Program-made: the position numbers and the translations under genes
Source: Sphingopyxis sp. USTB-05
GTDB lineage: Bacteria; Pseudomonadota; Alphaproteobacteria; Sphingomonadales; Sphingomonadaceae
Length of the DNA: 64,000 nucleotides
Assembly (NCBI RefSeq): GCF_023822045.1
Contig: NZ_CP084712.1
Span: forward strand, 2,418,001 to 2,482,000
Reading direction: 5' to 3'
Shown: one piece after another, positions 51,595-61,035 of the stretch
Layout: each line of letters starts with the position of its first letter
Numbering within the stretch: the first letter of the stretch is position 1
Notes under the pieces: generated by a model
Told to the model about the DNA's origin: nothing
Database searches by the model: none
Seen by the model: only the letters and a program-made list of their open reading frames with translations

Positions 51595-52713
51595 ATGCAA
51601 TTCGCGACCGATCGGCTGGTCTTCGGCCCCGACGATGTCGATCTGTCGCGCTCGCCGCTCGCGGGTCAGCTCGGCCGCGAGACCTATGTGCTCGGGGCCT
51701 TCAACCCGGGCCTGCTCCGCCTCGCCTCGGGCAATCTCCTGATGATGGTGCGCGTCGCCGAGGCGCTCCGGGCCCCGATCGAGGACGGTCATGTCCATTC
51801 GATCCGGTGGGAGGCTGGGCGCTACAAGGTCGATAGCTGGCCGCTCGAGCTTTGCGATACGTCGGATCCCAGAAAGTTCATGGTGCACGGCGGTAGCTGG
51901 CGGGTCATGGCACTAACCTCGCTTTCGTGGCTGCTTCCCGTCGAGCTCTCGCCCGACGGGCTCGAGATCGTTGCCGTCCATTACGACAAGGCTGTCGATC
52001 CGGGCGCGGATTTTCAATGCTATGGCGTCGAGGACGCGCGCATCAGCCGGGTCGGAAGACGCTGGCTGATGACCACCTGTTCGGTGAGCCCGGAGCGCCA
52101 CTCGACGACGCTCTACAGTTCGGCGAACGGCCTCGACTGGGTCTTCGAGGGGATCGTTCTCGATCATCAGAACAAGGACATGCTGATCTTCGAGGGCCTG
52201 ATCGACGGCCGCTACTGGGCGCAGACGCGGCCGCTCGGCGATCTTTATTTCGCCTACCCGCCGGGATCGAAGTGGCGGGCGGGGCCCTCGATCAACCTCG
52301 CGACCTCGCCCGATGCGCTGCACTGGAAGCCTCATGAGGCGCCCGGCATCCGTCCGCATGCCGACACGGTGGCGACCGCGCGCATCGGCGGCGGCACCCC
52401 GCCGATCCGTACCGACGCGGGATGGCTCACGCTCTGGCATGGGGTCGAGCCGAAAGAAATCGTCGGCATTTACCGCACCTACTGGTCGCTCCTCGATCTC
52501 GACGATCCCTCGGTCGTCCTCCGCACCGATCACCGGCCGCTCCTCGAGGCGAACCCCGAGCTTACGCGTCCGCTCGAAGACAAGCTCTATATACGCGATG
52601 TCGTCTTCACGACGGGCATCGCCGACGGCGGCGATCATTATATCGTCGCGTCGGGGGAAGCCGATCTTGCCTGTCGGATCACCCATGTCCCCAAGGCCTG
52701 TTTCGGTGACTGA
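51595..52713 (+). CDS. GH130-family glycoside phosphorylase/hydrolase-like protein
   Basis: A 372-residue five-bladed beta-propeller-type protein. The GH130 motif G-x-E-D-x-R appears in FQCYGVEDARISRVGRRW; NKDMLIFEGLIDGRYW and the late GIYRTYWSLLDLDDPS match other propeller blades. Characterised GH130 enzymes phosphorolyse or hydrolyse beta-mannosides. No signal peptide, so cytoplasmic. It starts 26 bases after katE and overlaps the next gene. The exact linkage acted on is unknown. Confidence 0.8.
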   Translation: MQFATDRLVFGPDDVDLSRSPLAGQLGRETYVLGAFNPGLLRLASGNLLMMVRVAEALRAPIEDGHVHSIRWEAGRYKVDSWPLELCDTSDPRKFMVHGGSWRVMALTSLSWLLPVELSPDGLEIVAVHYDKAVDPGADFQCYGVEDARISRVGRRWLMTTCSVSPERHSTTLYSSANGLDWVFEGIVLDHQNKDMLIFEGLIDGRYWAQTRPLGDLYFAYPPGSKWRAGPSINLATSPDALHWKPHEAPGIRPHADTVATARIGGGTPPIRTDAGWLTLWHGVEPKEIVGIYRTYWSLLDLDDPSVVLRTDHRPLLEANPELTRPLEDKLYIRDVVFTTGIADGGDHYIVASGEADLACRITHVPKACFGD

Positions 52714-54928
52714 CCAGCGCGTGGAGACGCGCCGCGACACGCCGCTGACGCCCGATCTCGTTCGCGTTCGCGGCGAGCTCGCGGCCGCTACTCCGATCGT
52801 CTCGCAGAGGATCGACGACCTCTCCGTCGAACTTGCTGCGGGCGGCGAAGCGCTCTGGCTGTTCGTCCGGCGCGCCGACAGCGGCGGCGTCGCCCTGCGC
52901 GCGGCCTCGTGGCCCGGCGCGGCGAAGGTCCGCCGCGTCAAGCGCGCGGGCGGCGAGCTCGCCCGCGTGCATGTCGAAAGTGCGATCGGCGCGCATGAGG
53001 TCGCGCTCGAGGCGCGACCCGGGCCGCTCCCCTGCCTCCGCCTTGTCTCGACACTCCGCCCCTCGGCGCCGCTGCTCCTTCCGCCCGGAGCGCGCGATCT
53101 CTTTCCTTTCGACGCCCAGGACAATCCGATGGGGACTCGCGGCACCGTCGAGGCGGTGCAACGCGGTCTCAACGCCGGGCTCCTCTACGGCGAACTAACC
53201 GACCCCGCCTTCGGTACCTTTTTCTATTTTCAGGATTTCACCGCGCTCAATCCCTATTTCCAGGCGACTGGCACCAATCCGGATGCCGCGGTGGGAGGCA
53301 TCTGGCCGGGGCTGGGCTTCCGCCTTCCCGGCCAGACACTCCACACTGCCGACGAAGCCGCGCCGCTGGCGCCCGGGATCACTTATACGCTGAGCGATGC
53401 GAGGCTCGTCGTCCGCGACGGCTCTCCGGCAGACGAGCGCGACAGCGCACGGCGATTTCTCCAGATGCTGGGCGCCGTCTATCGCTCGCTGTCCCTGCCG
53501 CCGACCGAATATCGCGACTGGCGGCAGAGGGCCGCGCGGACGGCGCGGCATCTCGGCGCCGCGCCGGAGGCGACCGTGCGCCATTATGGTCATCGGTACG
53601 TGCACCCTTATACGGATGCCGAATATCCGGACGCCATGGTCCAGATGTCGATCGTGCAGGCGCTGCACGACTGGGGGAAATGGCGCGGCGAGGCTCATCC
53701 CCTCGAGGAAGAGTTCAAGGCCGGCCTCGGCAAATTTTACGATCCGAAGCTCGAGACGCTGCGGCGCTATCTGCCCAATGTCGGTGACGACAAGGATGCC
53801 GACGCCGTAGACAGCTGGTATCTCTACCACCCGCTGCTGAACCTCGGAAAACTGGCGCTCGATGGCGACGCGAAGGCGCGGCAGCTGTTTGTAAAATCGC
53901 TTCCTTATGCGATCCGCGCAGCGCGGCATTTCGCTTACAAATGGCCGATCCAGTACAAGGTCACCGATTTCTCGGTCATCACCGAGACCGCCGGAGCCGA
54001 CGGGCGCGGCCAGACCGATGTCGGCGGCATCTATGCCTGGGTGATGCTCGAGGCGTTCGAGCTCACCGACGAGAAGCTGTATCTCGACGAGGCGTGCGCC
54101 GCGATCGACACCGCGGTCGGTCTGGGTTTCGACATCAATTATCAAGCCAACCTCACGGCCTGGGGGGCTGCCGCCTGCATGCGCTTGTGGCGGGTCACCG
54201 GCCGCGACGTCTACCGCGAGCAGAGCTATGTCTATCTCGCGAGCTTCTTTCATCACACCGAGATCTGGGAAAGCGAGATCGGCCTCGCCGTTCATCACCG
54301 CAACTTTCTGGGCGCCACCTGTCTGCAGGACGCACCCTATATGGCGATCTACGAATGTTTCGACAGCTTCGCCGCTTTCGAACATTATCTTGCCGACAGC
54401 GGACCCGACCTCGAGCCTGCGGCGCGCATGCTGATTTCGGAATATTGCCGCTATGCGCTCGATCGGGCCTGGTTTTATTATCCCGACGCCCTGCCCGCCG
54501 AGGCCGTCTCGGACGAACAGCGCCCCGGTAACGGGCGCATGGACCCCACCCTCTCCTTCCCGGTCGAGGATCTTTATGCCGACGGTCAGCCCGCGGGCCA
54601 GGTGGGGCAGGAAGTCTATGGCGCCGGGGCCGCATTCATCTTCGCGACCCGCGCCTTTCACCGCGTCGACGGCGCGCCGTTCGACCTTTATTGCGATCAT
54701 TTCGTCCGTGCCCTCGAGCGCATGGCTCCCGCGCGGCTCTCGCTTCGCCTCGACGGCGGCGAAGGCTGCACGGCCCGGCTCAGCTTCGTCCGGAAGAGCC
54801 GGGGCGAGCTTCCCGCGGTTCGCGTCGCCGCAGCGGACGGCGATGCGATCCGGCCTGACGGGAACAGCGGCGACCGCCTCGACTTCCTCGTTCCGGCGAA
54901 TGGCAGCCTCCTTCTCAGCTGGAACTGA
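52685..54928 (+). CDS. Cytoplasmic (alpha/alpha)6-barrel glycosidase-like protein
   Basis: About 747 residues from ATG 52685, or 740 from GTG 52706, overlapping the GH130 stop in either case. A beta-rich N-terminal third is followed by a helical, Trp/Tyr-rich barrel: AMVQMSIVQALHDWGKWRGE, YLYHPLLNLGKLAL, GGIYAWVMLEAFELTDEKLY and a C-terminal small beta domain. It resembles six-hairpin glycosidases but no family is assigned with certainty. Coupled to GH130, it probably acts on the same glycan. Confidence 0.7.
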   Translation: MSPRPVSVTDQRVETRRDTPLTPDLVRVRGELAAATPIVSQRIDDLSVELAAGGEALWLFVRRADSGGVALRAASWPGAAKVRRVKRAGGELARVHVESAIGAHEVALEARPGPLPCLRLVSTLRPSAPLLLPPGARDLFPFDAQDNPMGTRGTVEAVQRGLNAGLLYGELTDPAFGTFFYFQDFTALNPYFQATGTNPDAAVGGIWPGLGFRLPGQTLHTADEAAPLAPGITYTLSDARLVVRDGSPADERDSARRFLQMLGAVYRSLSLPPTEYRDWRQRAARTARHLGAAPEATVRHYGHRYVHPYTDAEYPDAMVQMSIVQALHDWGKWRGEAHPLEEEFKAGLGKFYDPKLETLRRYLPNVGDDKDADAVDSWYLYHPLLNLGKLALDGDAKARQLFVKSLPYAIRAARHFAYKWPIQYKVTDFSVITETAGADGRGQTDVGGIYAWVMLEAFELTDEKLYLDEACAAIDTAVGLGFDINYQANLTAWGAAACMRLWRVTGRDVYREQSYVYLASFFHHTEIWESEIGLAVHHRNFLGATCLQDAPYMAIYECFDSFAAFEHYLADSGPDLEPAARMLISEYCRYALDRAWFYYPDALPAEAVSDEQRPGNGRMDPTLSFPVEDLYADGQPAGQVGQEVYGAGAAFIFATRAFHRVDGAPFDLYCDHFVRALERMAPARLSLRLDGGEGCTARLSFVRKSRGELPAVRVAAADGDAIRPDGNSGDRLDFLVPANGSLLLSWN

Positions 54929-54960
54929 GGCGTCCGCCACGCACGGCCGGTACAAACAGC

Positions 54961-54975
54961 GCAACATTTGTTAAT
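54961..54975 (+). promoter_or_regulatory. Candidate Crp/Fnr-type operator (box F, weaker)
   Basis: GCAACATTTGTTAAT: left arm as in the other boxes, right arm GTTAA, forming AAC-ATTT-GTT. It ends 83 bases before the start codon at 55059, matching the spacing of boxes D and E. Confidence 0.4.
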
Positions 54976-55058
54976 CGGTGCGGCGCCGCGGCAACTTTGA
55001 GGCCGCCCCCCCGTTGCCCTTTCAGCCTCCCGGATTTTATCTCAAGCTGGAGACAGAT

Positions 55059-55346
55059 ATGGCACATGCAATGACGGCGCCCCGCCGCTCGTCGGGGTTC
55101 GGAAAAATTCTCGGTATCGGTGTCCTCGGGGCGCTGTTCTGGTTCACGCGCAAGCAGGCGCCGGCCGCCCCAAAGGACGATAGTCATTCGGCCGCATTCG
55201 CCGATGGCGAGACGCATCCCGAAAATTTCGATCAGACCCGCTCGGCGGGACCGGACGGCATGCGCGACGAGGTAAGGCGTAAGTGGGACCGCGTCGACCA
55301 GGCCGCCGACGAATCCTTCCCGAGCAGCGATCCGCCAGCTTACTGA
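55059..55346 (+). CDS. Small membrane-anchored stress-type protein
   Basis: A 95-residue protein with one short N-terminal helix (SSGFGKILGIGVLGALFWFT), then a charged, probably disordered region ending DEVRRKWDRVDQAADESFPS and SDPPAY. The D-E-S-F-P-x-S-D-P-P tail is a recurring ending of small proteins in sphingomonad stress loci. GGAGACAG ribosome site. First gene of a run continuing to 57413, with box F upstream. Confidence 0.7.
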   Translation: MAHAMTAPRRSSGFGKILGIGVLGALFWFTRKQAPAAPKDDSHSAAFADGETHPENFDQTRSAGPDGMRDEVRRKWDRVDQAADESFPSSDPPAY

Positions 55347-55356
55347 GGGACTGACG

Positions 55357-55680
55357 ATGAACGCTCCCGTCACCGGCCAAGTCGCGGCAGTAACATCGGA
55401 CGGCCCGGCGCCCGCACGCAAGCCGACGCTCATGCTGCACTATGACGAGGATCATATCGGCCTCGAGAAGCGCCTCCTCTTCGAAGCGGCGAGCCCCGCA
55501 AGCGCGCTCGATATCGCTGCCGGCGAAGCGGCAGGCCGCTCCGCACGGCTGTTCGTCGACGGCGCGCCGCTCTGCAGCCTGCTCAAGGCCGACGATGACA
55601 ATCCTTACTGGGTCGTCGCCGCGCCGACAGCGCGAACGAGAGCCGATCCCGTCTCCGCGACCTTCGAGGAAAAGCCATGA
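55357..55680 (+). CDS. Small hypothetical protein
   Basis: A 107-residue protein: disordered N-terminus of about 25 residues, then a compact alpha/beta domain (GLEKRLLFEAASPASALDIA, ARLFVDGAPLCSLLKADDDN, YWVVAA). GAGGGACTGACG precedes the ATG. Its stop overlaps the SDR start by 4 bases (ATGA), so it is coupled. Family not recognised; wording resembles other small proteins in this island. Confidence 0.65.
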   Translation: MNAPVTGQVAAVTSDGPAPARKPTLMLHYDEDHIGLEKRLLFEAASPASALDIAAGEAAGRSARLFVDGAPLCSLLKADDDNPYWVVAAPTARTRADPVSATFEEKP

Positions 55681-56432
55681 TCGACGAAGCAGACGCGCAT
55701 ACCGAGGCTCCCGACATCAAGGGCCGGCGGGCGATCATAACCGGGGGTACGACCGGGATCGGCCGCGCGATCGCGGTCCTCCTCGCAAGCTACGGCGTGA
55801 AGGTGTTCGTCTGCGGCCGTACCCCCGAACATCTGGAGGATGCGCTGCAGCGCATCCGCGAAGTGGGCGAAGGCGACGGGGTCAACGTCGATCTTTCGGT
55901 GGCGGAAGATGTCGACCGGTTTTTCGAGGCTGCAAGAGATTATCTTGGCGGTATCGACATCGCGGTGATCAACGCCGCCGTCCCGGCGGCGGCGCTTGCC
56001 GACGCAGGCGAGAGTGAGGCGCGCTACCAGCTCGAGACCGACTTCACCGCCTATCTCGTCTGCGCCCAGGAAGCGGCGCGCTGCATGTCGGCGGGCAGCG
56101 ACATCATCGTGATCGGATCGATGACCGCGGTGTCGCGCGGTCCGGGCAGCTCGATCTACGTCGCGGCGAAAAGCGGCATACAGGGCTTCGTCCAGTCGTT
56201 CCGCAAGGAGCTGGCGGAGCAGGATATCAAGGTCGGACTGATCGAGCCCGGGTTTACCGGTGCCGACTTCCAATATCCCGAATTCCCGCCCGAGAAGCAG
56301 AAGGAACTGATCGGCAAGCATCAGATGCTTCGCGCCGAGGACATCGCGGTCGCGGCCCACTTCATGCTCGTTCAGCCGCGACGCACCGCGGTATCGCTCA
56401 TCCGCGTCGAGACCCGCCTCGACCATCCCTGA
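55677..56432 (+). CDS. SDR family oxidoreductase
   Basis: A 251-residue classical SDR: IITGGTTGIGRAIAVL, NAA in AVINAAVPAAA, catalytic Ser in VIGSMTAVSRG, and YxxxK in SSIYVAAKSGIQGF. Normal length. Coupled to the upstream small protein and followed after 20 bases by the hemerythrin gene. Substrate unknown; such SDRs are frequent in general-stress clusters. Confidence 0.9.
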   Translation: MIDEADAHTEAPDIKGRRAIITGGTTGIGRAIAVLLASYGVKVFVCGRTPEHLEDALQRIREVGEGDGVNVDLSVAEDVDRFFEAARDYLGGIDIAVINAAVPAAALADAGESEARYQLETDFTAYLVCAQEAARCMSAGSDIIVIGSMTAVSRGPGSSIYVAAKSGIQGFVQSFRKELAEQDIKVGLIEPGFTGADFQYPEFPPEKQKELIGKHQMLRAEDIAVAAHFMLVQPRRTAVSLIRVETRLDHP

Positions 56433-56452
56433 CCTTCCGAAGGAGCCTTCCC

Positions 56453-57031
56453 ATGTCCCTCAACATTTTCGCCAACGCGCGCCAGCCGCTGGGCAACCCG
56501 GCCCTCCTGCTCGGTGCGGCCGCGGCGGGATTTGCCGTCGGCCTCGTCGCCAACCTCGGCCGAAAGGCCGCGGTGCAGAGCCTCACCGCGCTCAAGGGAC
56601 AATGGGACGAGGGCCTCAAGGCCGAACACCGGTTAACGATGACGCTGTTCGACGCACTCGAGGCGACCGACGAAAGCGACGTCAAAAAGCGAAAGGCGCT
56701 GCTCGTCCAGCTCCAGCACGCGCTCGCCAAACATGCGTTCGAAGAGGAGAATGTCGTTTATCCGGCGATGCGCGACCATGGCCAGATCGAGGACGCCGAC
56801 AAGCTCGTTCACGACCATGGCTATGTGAAGCAATATCTTTTCGACCTCTCGGAAATGGACGCCGCCGACCCCGCCTGGATCGCCAAGGTCCGCGAATTTC
56901 GCTCCGAGATCGAAGCGCATGTCGAGGAGGAGGAGCAGCGCCTCTTCCCCCGCCTCAAGGCGGCGCTCGGCGCCGATGGCAACAAACATGTGACCGCGGT
57001 GATGAACAAGGCTGGATTTGCCGCCGCCTGA
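56453..57031 (+). CDS. Hemerythrin-domain protein with N-terminal membrane helix
   Basis: A 192-residue protein. One helix (ALLLGAAAAGFAVGLVANLG) anchors it; the hemerythrin-like bundle carries the usual H/E iron ligands in KAEHRLTMTLFDALE, LAKHAFEEENVVYPAM, KLVHDHGYVKQYLFDL and AHVEEEEQRLFPRLK. A di-iron site binding O2 or a reactive species is predicted. AGGAGCC ribosome site. Its placement with catalase and SDR genes fits oxidative or nitrosative stress. Confidence 0.9.
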   Translation: MSLNIFANARQPLGNPALLLGAAAAGFAVGLVANLGRKAAVQSLTALKGQWDEGLKAEHRLTMTLFDALEATDESDVKKRKALLVQLQHALAKHAFEEENVVYPAMRDHGQIEDADKLVHDHGYVKQYLFDLSEMDAADPAWIAKVREFRSEIEAHVEEEEQRLFPRLKAALGADGNKHVTAVMNKAGFAAA

Positions 57032-57152
57032 GCGCCATAGGCGGGCATGAGACCCGCCCGATCGGCATGTGTCGTGGTGCAGTGACGAAGGGGCGGTGGC
57101 CGGATCGAAACCCTAGGCAGACTTGTGAGTTGCCGAAGGTGGGAGAAGTTGG

Positions 57153-57413
57153 ATGCCCCGTTATTATTTCCACAGCAGCAGCGGCCAGCGCGAGCTCGAC
57201 GATGAAGGCGTCGATCTGCCCGACACGGCCGCAGCAAGGGTCGAGGCGGCCCGCTATGCGGGGCACCTCCTCGGCGACAATCCCGAACTCATCAACGATG
57301 TCGATACGCTCCGGATCGAGGTGACCGACGAGGATGGCTGCCTTTGCTGCGCCGTGCTCGTCGCGTCGGTCGACGCCAGGCGGAAGATCGAGCGCCCCGC
57401 GCCCTTCAAATAA
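57153..57413 (+). CDS. DUF6894-like small protein
   Basis: An 86-residue protein starting MPRYYFHSSSGQRELDDEGV and continuing LPDTAAARVEAARYAGHLL, the standard opening of this family (Y-Y-F-H, D-x-x-G-x-x-L-x-D). Often several copies per sphingomonad or rhizobial genome, in stress-related loci; function unknown. Ribosome site GGGAGAAG. Convergent with the second GH130 gene. Confidence 0.85.
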   Translation: MPRYYFHSSSGQRELDDEGVDLPDTAAARVEAARYAGHLLGDNPELINDVDTLRIEVTDEDGCLCCAVLVASVDARRKIERPAPFK

Positions 57414-57425
57414 GGCGCCCGGCCT

Positions 57426-58733
57426 CTAACGCATGCTCGCGAGCAGCCGCTCGATCGGCGTCGTCGCAAAACCGATCGCGCTGTCCGAAATCCCGTAAGG
57501 TATGAACAGGTCCCCGCCGACGCGCATCGCGCCGCAGGTATACACCACATTCGGAACATAACCTTCGCGGTCGCTCTCGGCGGCCGATAGGATCGGGCAC
57601 TCGGTGCGCGCGATGAGTTTGGTCGGATCGTCGCGGTCGAGCAAGGCCGCGCCAAGGCTGTATTTGCGCATCGCACCGACGCCGTGCGTGAGAAGGATCC
57701 AGCCCTCGTCGCATTCGATCGGGCTGCCACAATTGCCCATCTGGATGAGCTCCCACGCATAGGCGGGACGCATGAGGATCTGTCCCTCGTCGTCCCAGTC
57801 GGTGAGACTGTCCGAAGCGATGATGGTGATGTTCTTGCCGTCCTGCCGCGCGATCATGAGATAGCGGCCGCCGACCTTGCGCGGAAACAGCGCCATGCCC
57901 TTGTGGCGCGCGGCGCGGCCCGACAGAGGCTCGAGCGAGAAGCCCGAGAAATCGGTCGTGCGCAGGAGCTCCGAGCGGATCGCCTGCCCCGAATAGGCCG
58001 TGTAAGTGCCGATATATTCGGTGCGGCCATCGTCGTGCACGAAGGGCACCAGACGCAGATCCTCGATGCCGCCGCGCTGTGCCTCGGTCATAGGAAAAAG
58101 AACGCTGTTCGAGATCGCACTGTCGGGCTGACGGTGGACATTCACCTTGCCGTCATCGCCAAGCCGATGGCGGTCGTCGGCAACCGCCGCCATCGCGGGT
58201 CCCGACTGGGGCCAAAGCGTGAAGTCGCCGCCCTCGCCGATGATCCCCTCGCGGAAGGCGACCGAGCTGATATGGCCCTCGCCGACCGCGCGCATCGACA
58301 TGAGAAAGCGTTGCTGGTCGGCGGCAAGCCCGCTCTGGTCGGGATGCGGGACGACGCTCGGGTTCATGAGCGCGGCGGCGGCATAGCTATATTCGTGGCA
58401 GAAATAGGCGCCGATCAGCCGCCGCTTGACCGGCGAGACGATGGCGGGATCGAGCTCCAGATCTTCCGCGACCTCGGCGAAGCGTTCGTCGAAGATCCGC
58501 CCGATCTGCCAGTGGCGCTCGGAAAAATCCTTCCACACGAGGCCGAGCTGTGCCTCGGCCTCCTCCTCGTCCATCGCCAATATGTCGGCGGCGAGCTGCG
58601 CCGCCCGCGATGGTTCGGACACATTGGACTGCCAGGCGAGGTGGAAGGGCCTGAGCACGACCCGCGCGGGGTCGGCCGCAAGCTTCTCATGAAGAATGTG
58701 CAGCGGCGTGTGGTTCGGATTGCAGATCAACAT
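57426..58733 (-). CDS. GH130-family glycosidase-like protein (second copy)
   Basis: A 435-residue protein. The GH130 motif is in RGGIEDLRLVPFVHDDGRTE; further blades are HKGMALFPRKVGGRYLMIAR and NCGSPIECDEGWILLTHGVG, a pattern seen in GH130 members with an N-terminal helical extension, as here (about 150 residues). It overlaps the upstream GT4 gene by 47 bases, implying joint production with that glycosyltransferase. Together they suggest synthesis and phosphorolysis of a mannoside-type storage or stress glycan; substrate not shown. Confidence 0.8.
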   Translation of the reverse strand: MLICNPNHTPLHILHEKLAADPARVVLRPFHLAWQSNVSEPSRAAQLAADILAMDEEEAEAQLGLVWKDFSERHWQIGRIFDERFAEVAEDLELDPAIVSPVKRRLIGAYFCHEYSYAAAALMNPSVVPHPDQSGLAADQQRFLMSMRAVGEGHISSVAFREGIIGEGGDFTLWPQSGPAMAAVADDRHRLGDDGKVNVHRQPDSAISNSVLFPMTEAQRGGIEDLRLVPFVHDDGRTEYIGTYTAYSGQAIRSELLRTTDFSGFSLEPLSGRAARHKGMALFPRKVGGRYLMIARQDGKNITIIASDSLTDWDDEGQILMRPAYAWELIQMGNCGSPIECDEGWILLTHGVGAMRKYSLGAALLDRDDPTKLIARTECPILSAAESDREGYVPNVVYTCGAMRVGGDLFIPYGISDSAIGFATTPIERLLASMR

Positions 58734-61035
58734 CGCTGGCGCTGGTGTCCTTCGCTATCCCCCGCGTCCAGAATGTATCGGCCATCGCGCGGTGCGCAAG
58801 GTGAAAAGCCAGCGCGGACTCGGCCCCGACATTCGAATTGACCCCGTGACGGGTCAGCCCGTCGCAGCAGCGCCCCGTTGCCGAGCTCGCGATCACCACG
58901 CCGCGGTCGTTCGCGCCGAGAAACCAGCCATAGGCCCGCTCGGCCCGGTCATGCCAGCGCAGCTTGCCCGTCAAGCGGTAGGCGGTCGCGGCGGCATCGA
59001 CCGTCGCCCAGGCTTCGAGCGGCTGTTGATCGAACGGAAAAAGCTCACCCTCGGCGCCGAAGCCTTCGCAGCCCATCGGACGGAAATGCCCCTCATTGCT
59101 CGTCTGGATGTCGCAGAGCCAGTCGAGCGCCCCGATGCCAGCCTCTTCCATCGGAACGGAATCCGTCCGCCGCCCGGCGCGCAGGAGCGCCTCGGCGAGA
59201 CGCGCATTGTCATATGCGAGAGCGGGTTCGAACCACTCCCAGCCGCTCCGCCGCGCGCTGCGCCAGAGGGCGTGCAAAAAGGCGCCGCCGCGCTCGACGA
59301 TCGCGCCTGCCGCGGCATGCCCCGGCTCGCGCGCCAGGAGTTCGTCGGCTCCGAGAAGTGCGAACGCGATCGCGCGCGGACTTTTGAGGTCGGCCGCCAA
59401 GGGGGCGGTGCGCGCAAATAGTCCCGCGCACCAGGCGCGGAGTTCCGGCGTGCGCGCGTGCGCTGCGCCATGGCCGAGCGCCCAGAGCGTGCGCCCGTTG
59501 CTGTCTTCGGACCCTTCATCCTCGAGCCAGCGCCGGTCATAGGCCATGAAGTTGCGGAAGCGCCCGCGATCGGGGTTCCAGCCATGGTGAAGGAAGGCGG
59601 CGTAGCGCGCGAAGAGCAGGCCATATTCCTCCTCGCCGAGCGACGGGCTCGAATTGACGAGCATCAGCGCGCGCGCATTGTCGTCGATGCAATAGCCGTG
59701 ATTCCGGTCGGGAATGAGCCCCGTCCCGTGCTGCAATATGCCGACATCGTCCGAGAGCGCGCGGATCGCGGCGAAGGAGGGGAACATCCGCCGGGGCTCG
59801 CGCAGCGCCGGCACGGCCGCGACGTTTTCGATCAGCGATGCAAAGCGCGCCGCGATGACCGGCCAGGCGGTGGACCGGCCGCGAGCATAGGCGCGCTCCT
59901 GGAGCGCGCGCCGTTCGCCGGGGTGCGCGAGCAACAGCAACACCGCCTCGGCGATCGCGTCGCTGTCGGCCCCGCCGAGCAGGATGCCCACGTCATCGGC
60001 GAGCAATTCGCGCGCATGCACGAAGGGCGTCGATACGACCGCGCGTCCGAGCGCCACCGCATAGGCGAGCGTACCCGAGGTGATCTGCGCGAGATTGGGA
60101 TAGGGCGCGAGATAGATATCGCATAGCTCGATCTGTTCGAGGAGTTCGGGCAGGTCGAGAAAGCGGTTCTCCCAGGCGATATTGTCCGCGACGCCGAGCT
60201 CCCCGGCGAGGTGGGCAAGGCTCTGCCGATAGGCTTCGCCCTCGGCAGCGACGAGATTGGGATGGGTGGCGCCGACGATCCGATAGAGAATGTCGGGATA
60301 TTGGGCGGCAATCGCCGGCAGCGCGCGGATGGCCGCTTCCAGCCCCTTGCCCGGCCCGAGGAGGCCGAAGGTCGAGACGACCGGACGGCCCGCAAGGCCG
60401 AGCCGCTCGCGAAGCGGCGAACAGGCCTCGAAGGCCCGGTCGGGGGTGCCATGCTCGATCAGCTCGATACGCTCTGCCTTCGCGCCATAGACGCGGATCA
60501 GCGTGTCGCGGCCGAAGGCGCTCATCACGACGAGCTTCGCCGCCTTCGCGACGAGATGCTCCATCACGCGCCGCTGGTCGGCGCTCGGCTCGGCGAGGAT
60601 GGTATGGAAGGTGACGATCAGCGGCGCCGCAACGCGGTCGACGAGCCCCAGTATCATGTCGCCTGCGGGACCCCCGAAAATCCCGAATTCATGCTGGAGC
60701 CAGACCGCGTCGGCACCGCTTGCGTTGATCGCCTCCGCGGCAGCGCGATATCCATCGGCATCTTTCTCATCGATGCCAGCAACGGCTGCGGAATCGCTCG
60801 CATCGCCCGGCCTGGCTGCCATTGCATAGACATCGACCGCCATATCGGGACGCGCGGTCGTCAGATGATCGTAAATGTCGGCGGTGAAGGTCGCGATCCC
60901 GCACTGGCGCGGCCGGAAACAGCCGATGAGCGCGAGGCGCCGGGCGCGCGCGGCAATACCGGCAACGGGCCCGCCGTGGCGGCTCTCTTCATTGTCGAAT
61001 GCGGTAAGGAAGCTGGTCTCGCTGTCGAATTTCAT
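58687..61035 (-). CDS. GT4 glycosyltransferase fused to an (alpha/alpha)6 glycosidase-like domain
   Basis: A 782-residue bifunctional-looking protein. Residues 35-400: GT-B fold with FRPRQCGIATFTADIYDHL, the donor-binding VSTFGLLGPGKGLEAAIRAL, and TSGTLAYAVALGRAVVSTPF. Residues 420-765: helical barrel with CIDDNARALML, EWFEPALAYDNARLAEALL and TRHGVNSNVGAESALAFHLA. The fusion couples sugar transfer with a glycosidase-like or lyase-like barrel. Translationally linked to the GH130 gene. No export signal. Candidate box C lies 200 bases upstream. Confidence 0.85.
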   Translation of the reverse strand: MKFDSETSFLTAFDNEESRHGGPVAGIAARARRLALIGCFRPRQCGIATFTADIYDHLTTARPDMAVDVYAMAARPGDASDSAAVAGIDEKDADGYRAAAEAINASGADAVWLQHEFGIFGGPAGDMILGLVDRVAAPLIVTFHTILAEPSADQRRVMEHLVAKAAKLVVMSAFGRDTLIRVYGAKAERIELIEHGTPDRAFEACSPLRERLGLAGRPVVSTFGLLGPGKGLEAAIRALPAIAAQYPDILYRIVGATHPNLVAAEGEAYRQSLAHLAGELGVADNIAWENRFLDLPELLEQIELCDIYLAPYPNLAQITSGTLAYAVALGRAVVSTPFVHARELLADDVGILLGGADSDAIAEAVLLLLAHPGERRALQERAYARGRSTAWPVIAARFASLIENVAAVPALREPRRMFPSFAAIRALSDDVGILQHGTGLIPDRNHGYCIDDNARALMLVNSSPSLGEEEYGLLFARYAAFLHHGWNPDRGRFRNFMAYDRRWLEDEGSEDSNGRTLWALGHGAAHARTPELRAWCAGLFARTAPLAADLKSPRAIAFALLGADELLAREPGHAAAGAIVERGGAFLHALWRSARRSGWEWFEPALAYDNARLAEALLRAGRRTDSVPMEEAGIGALDWLCDIQTSNEGHFRPMGCEGFGAEGELFPFDQQPLEAWATVDAAATAYRLTGKLRWHDRAERAYGWFLGANDRGVVIASSATGRCCDGLTRHGVNSNVGAESALAFHLAHRAMADTFWTRGIAKDTSASDVDLQSEPHAAAHSS

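Noticed and set aside
53195..54967. 590-codon - strand frame opposite the barrel protein
   Set aside because: Same explanation: GC-driven antisense open frame.
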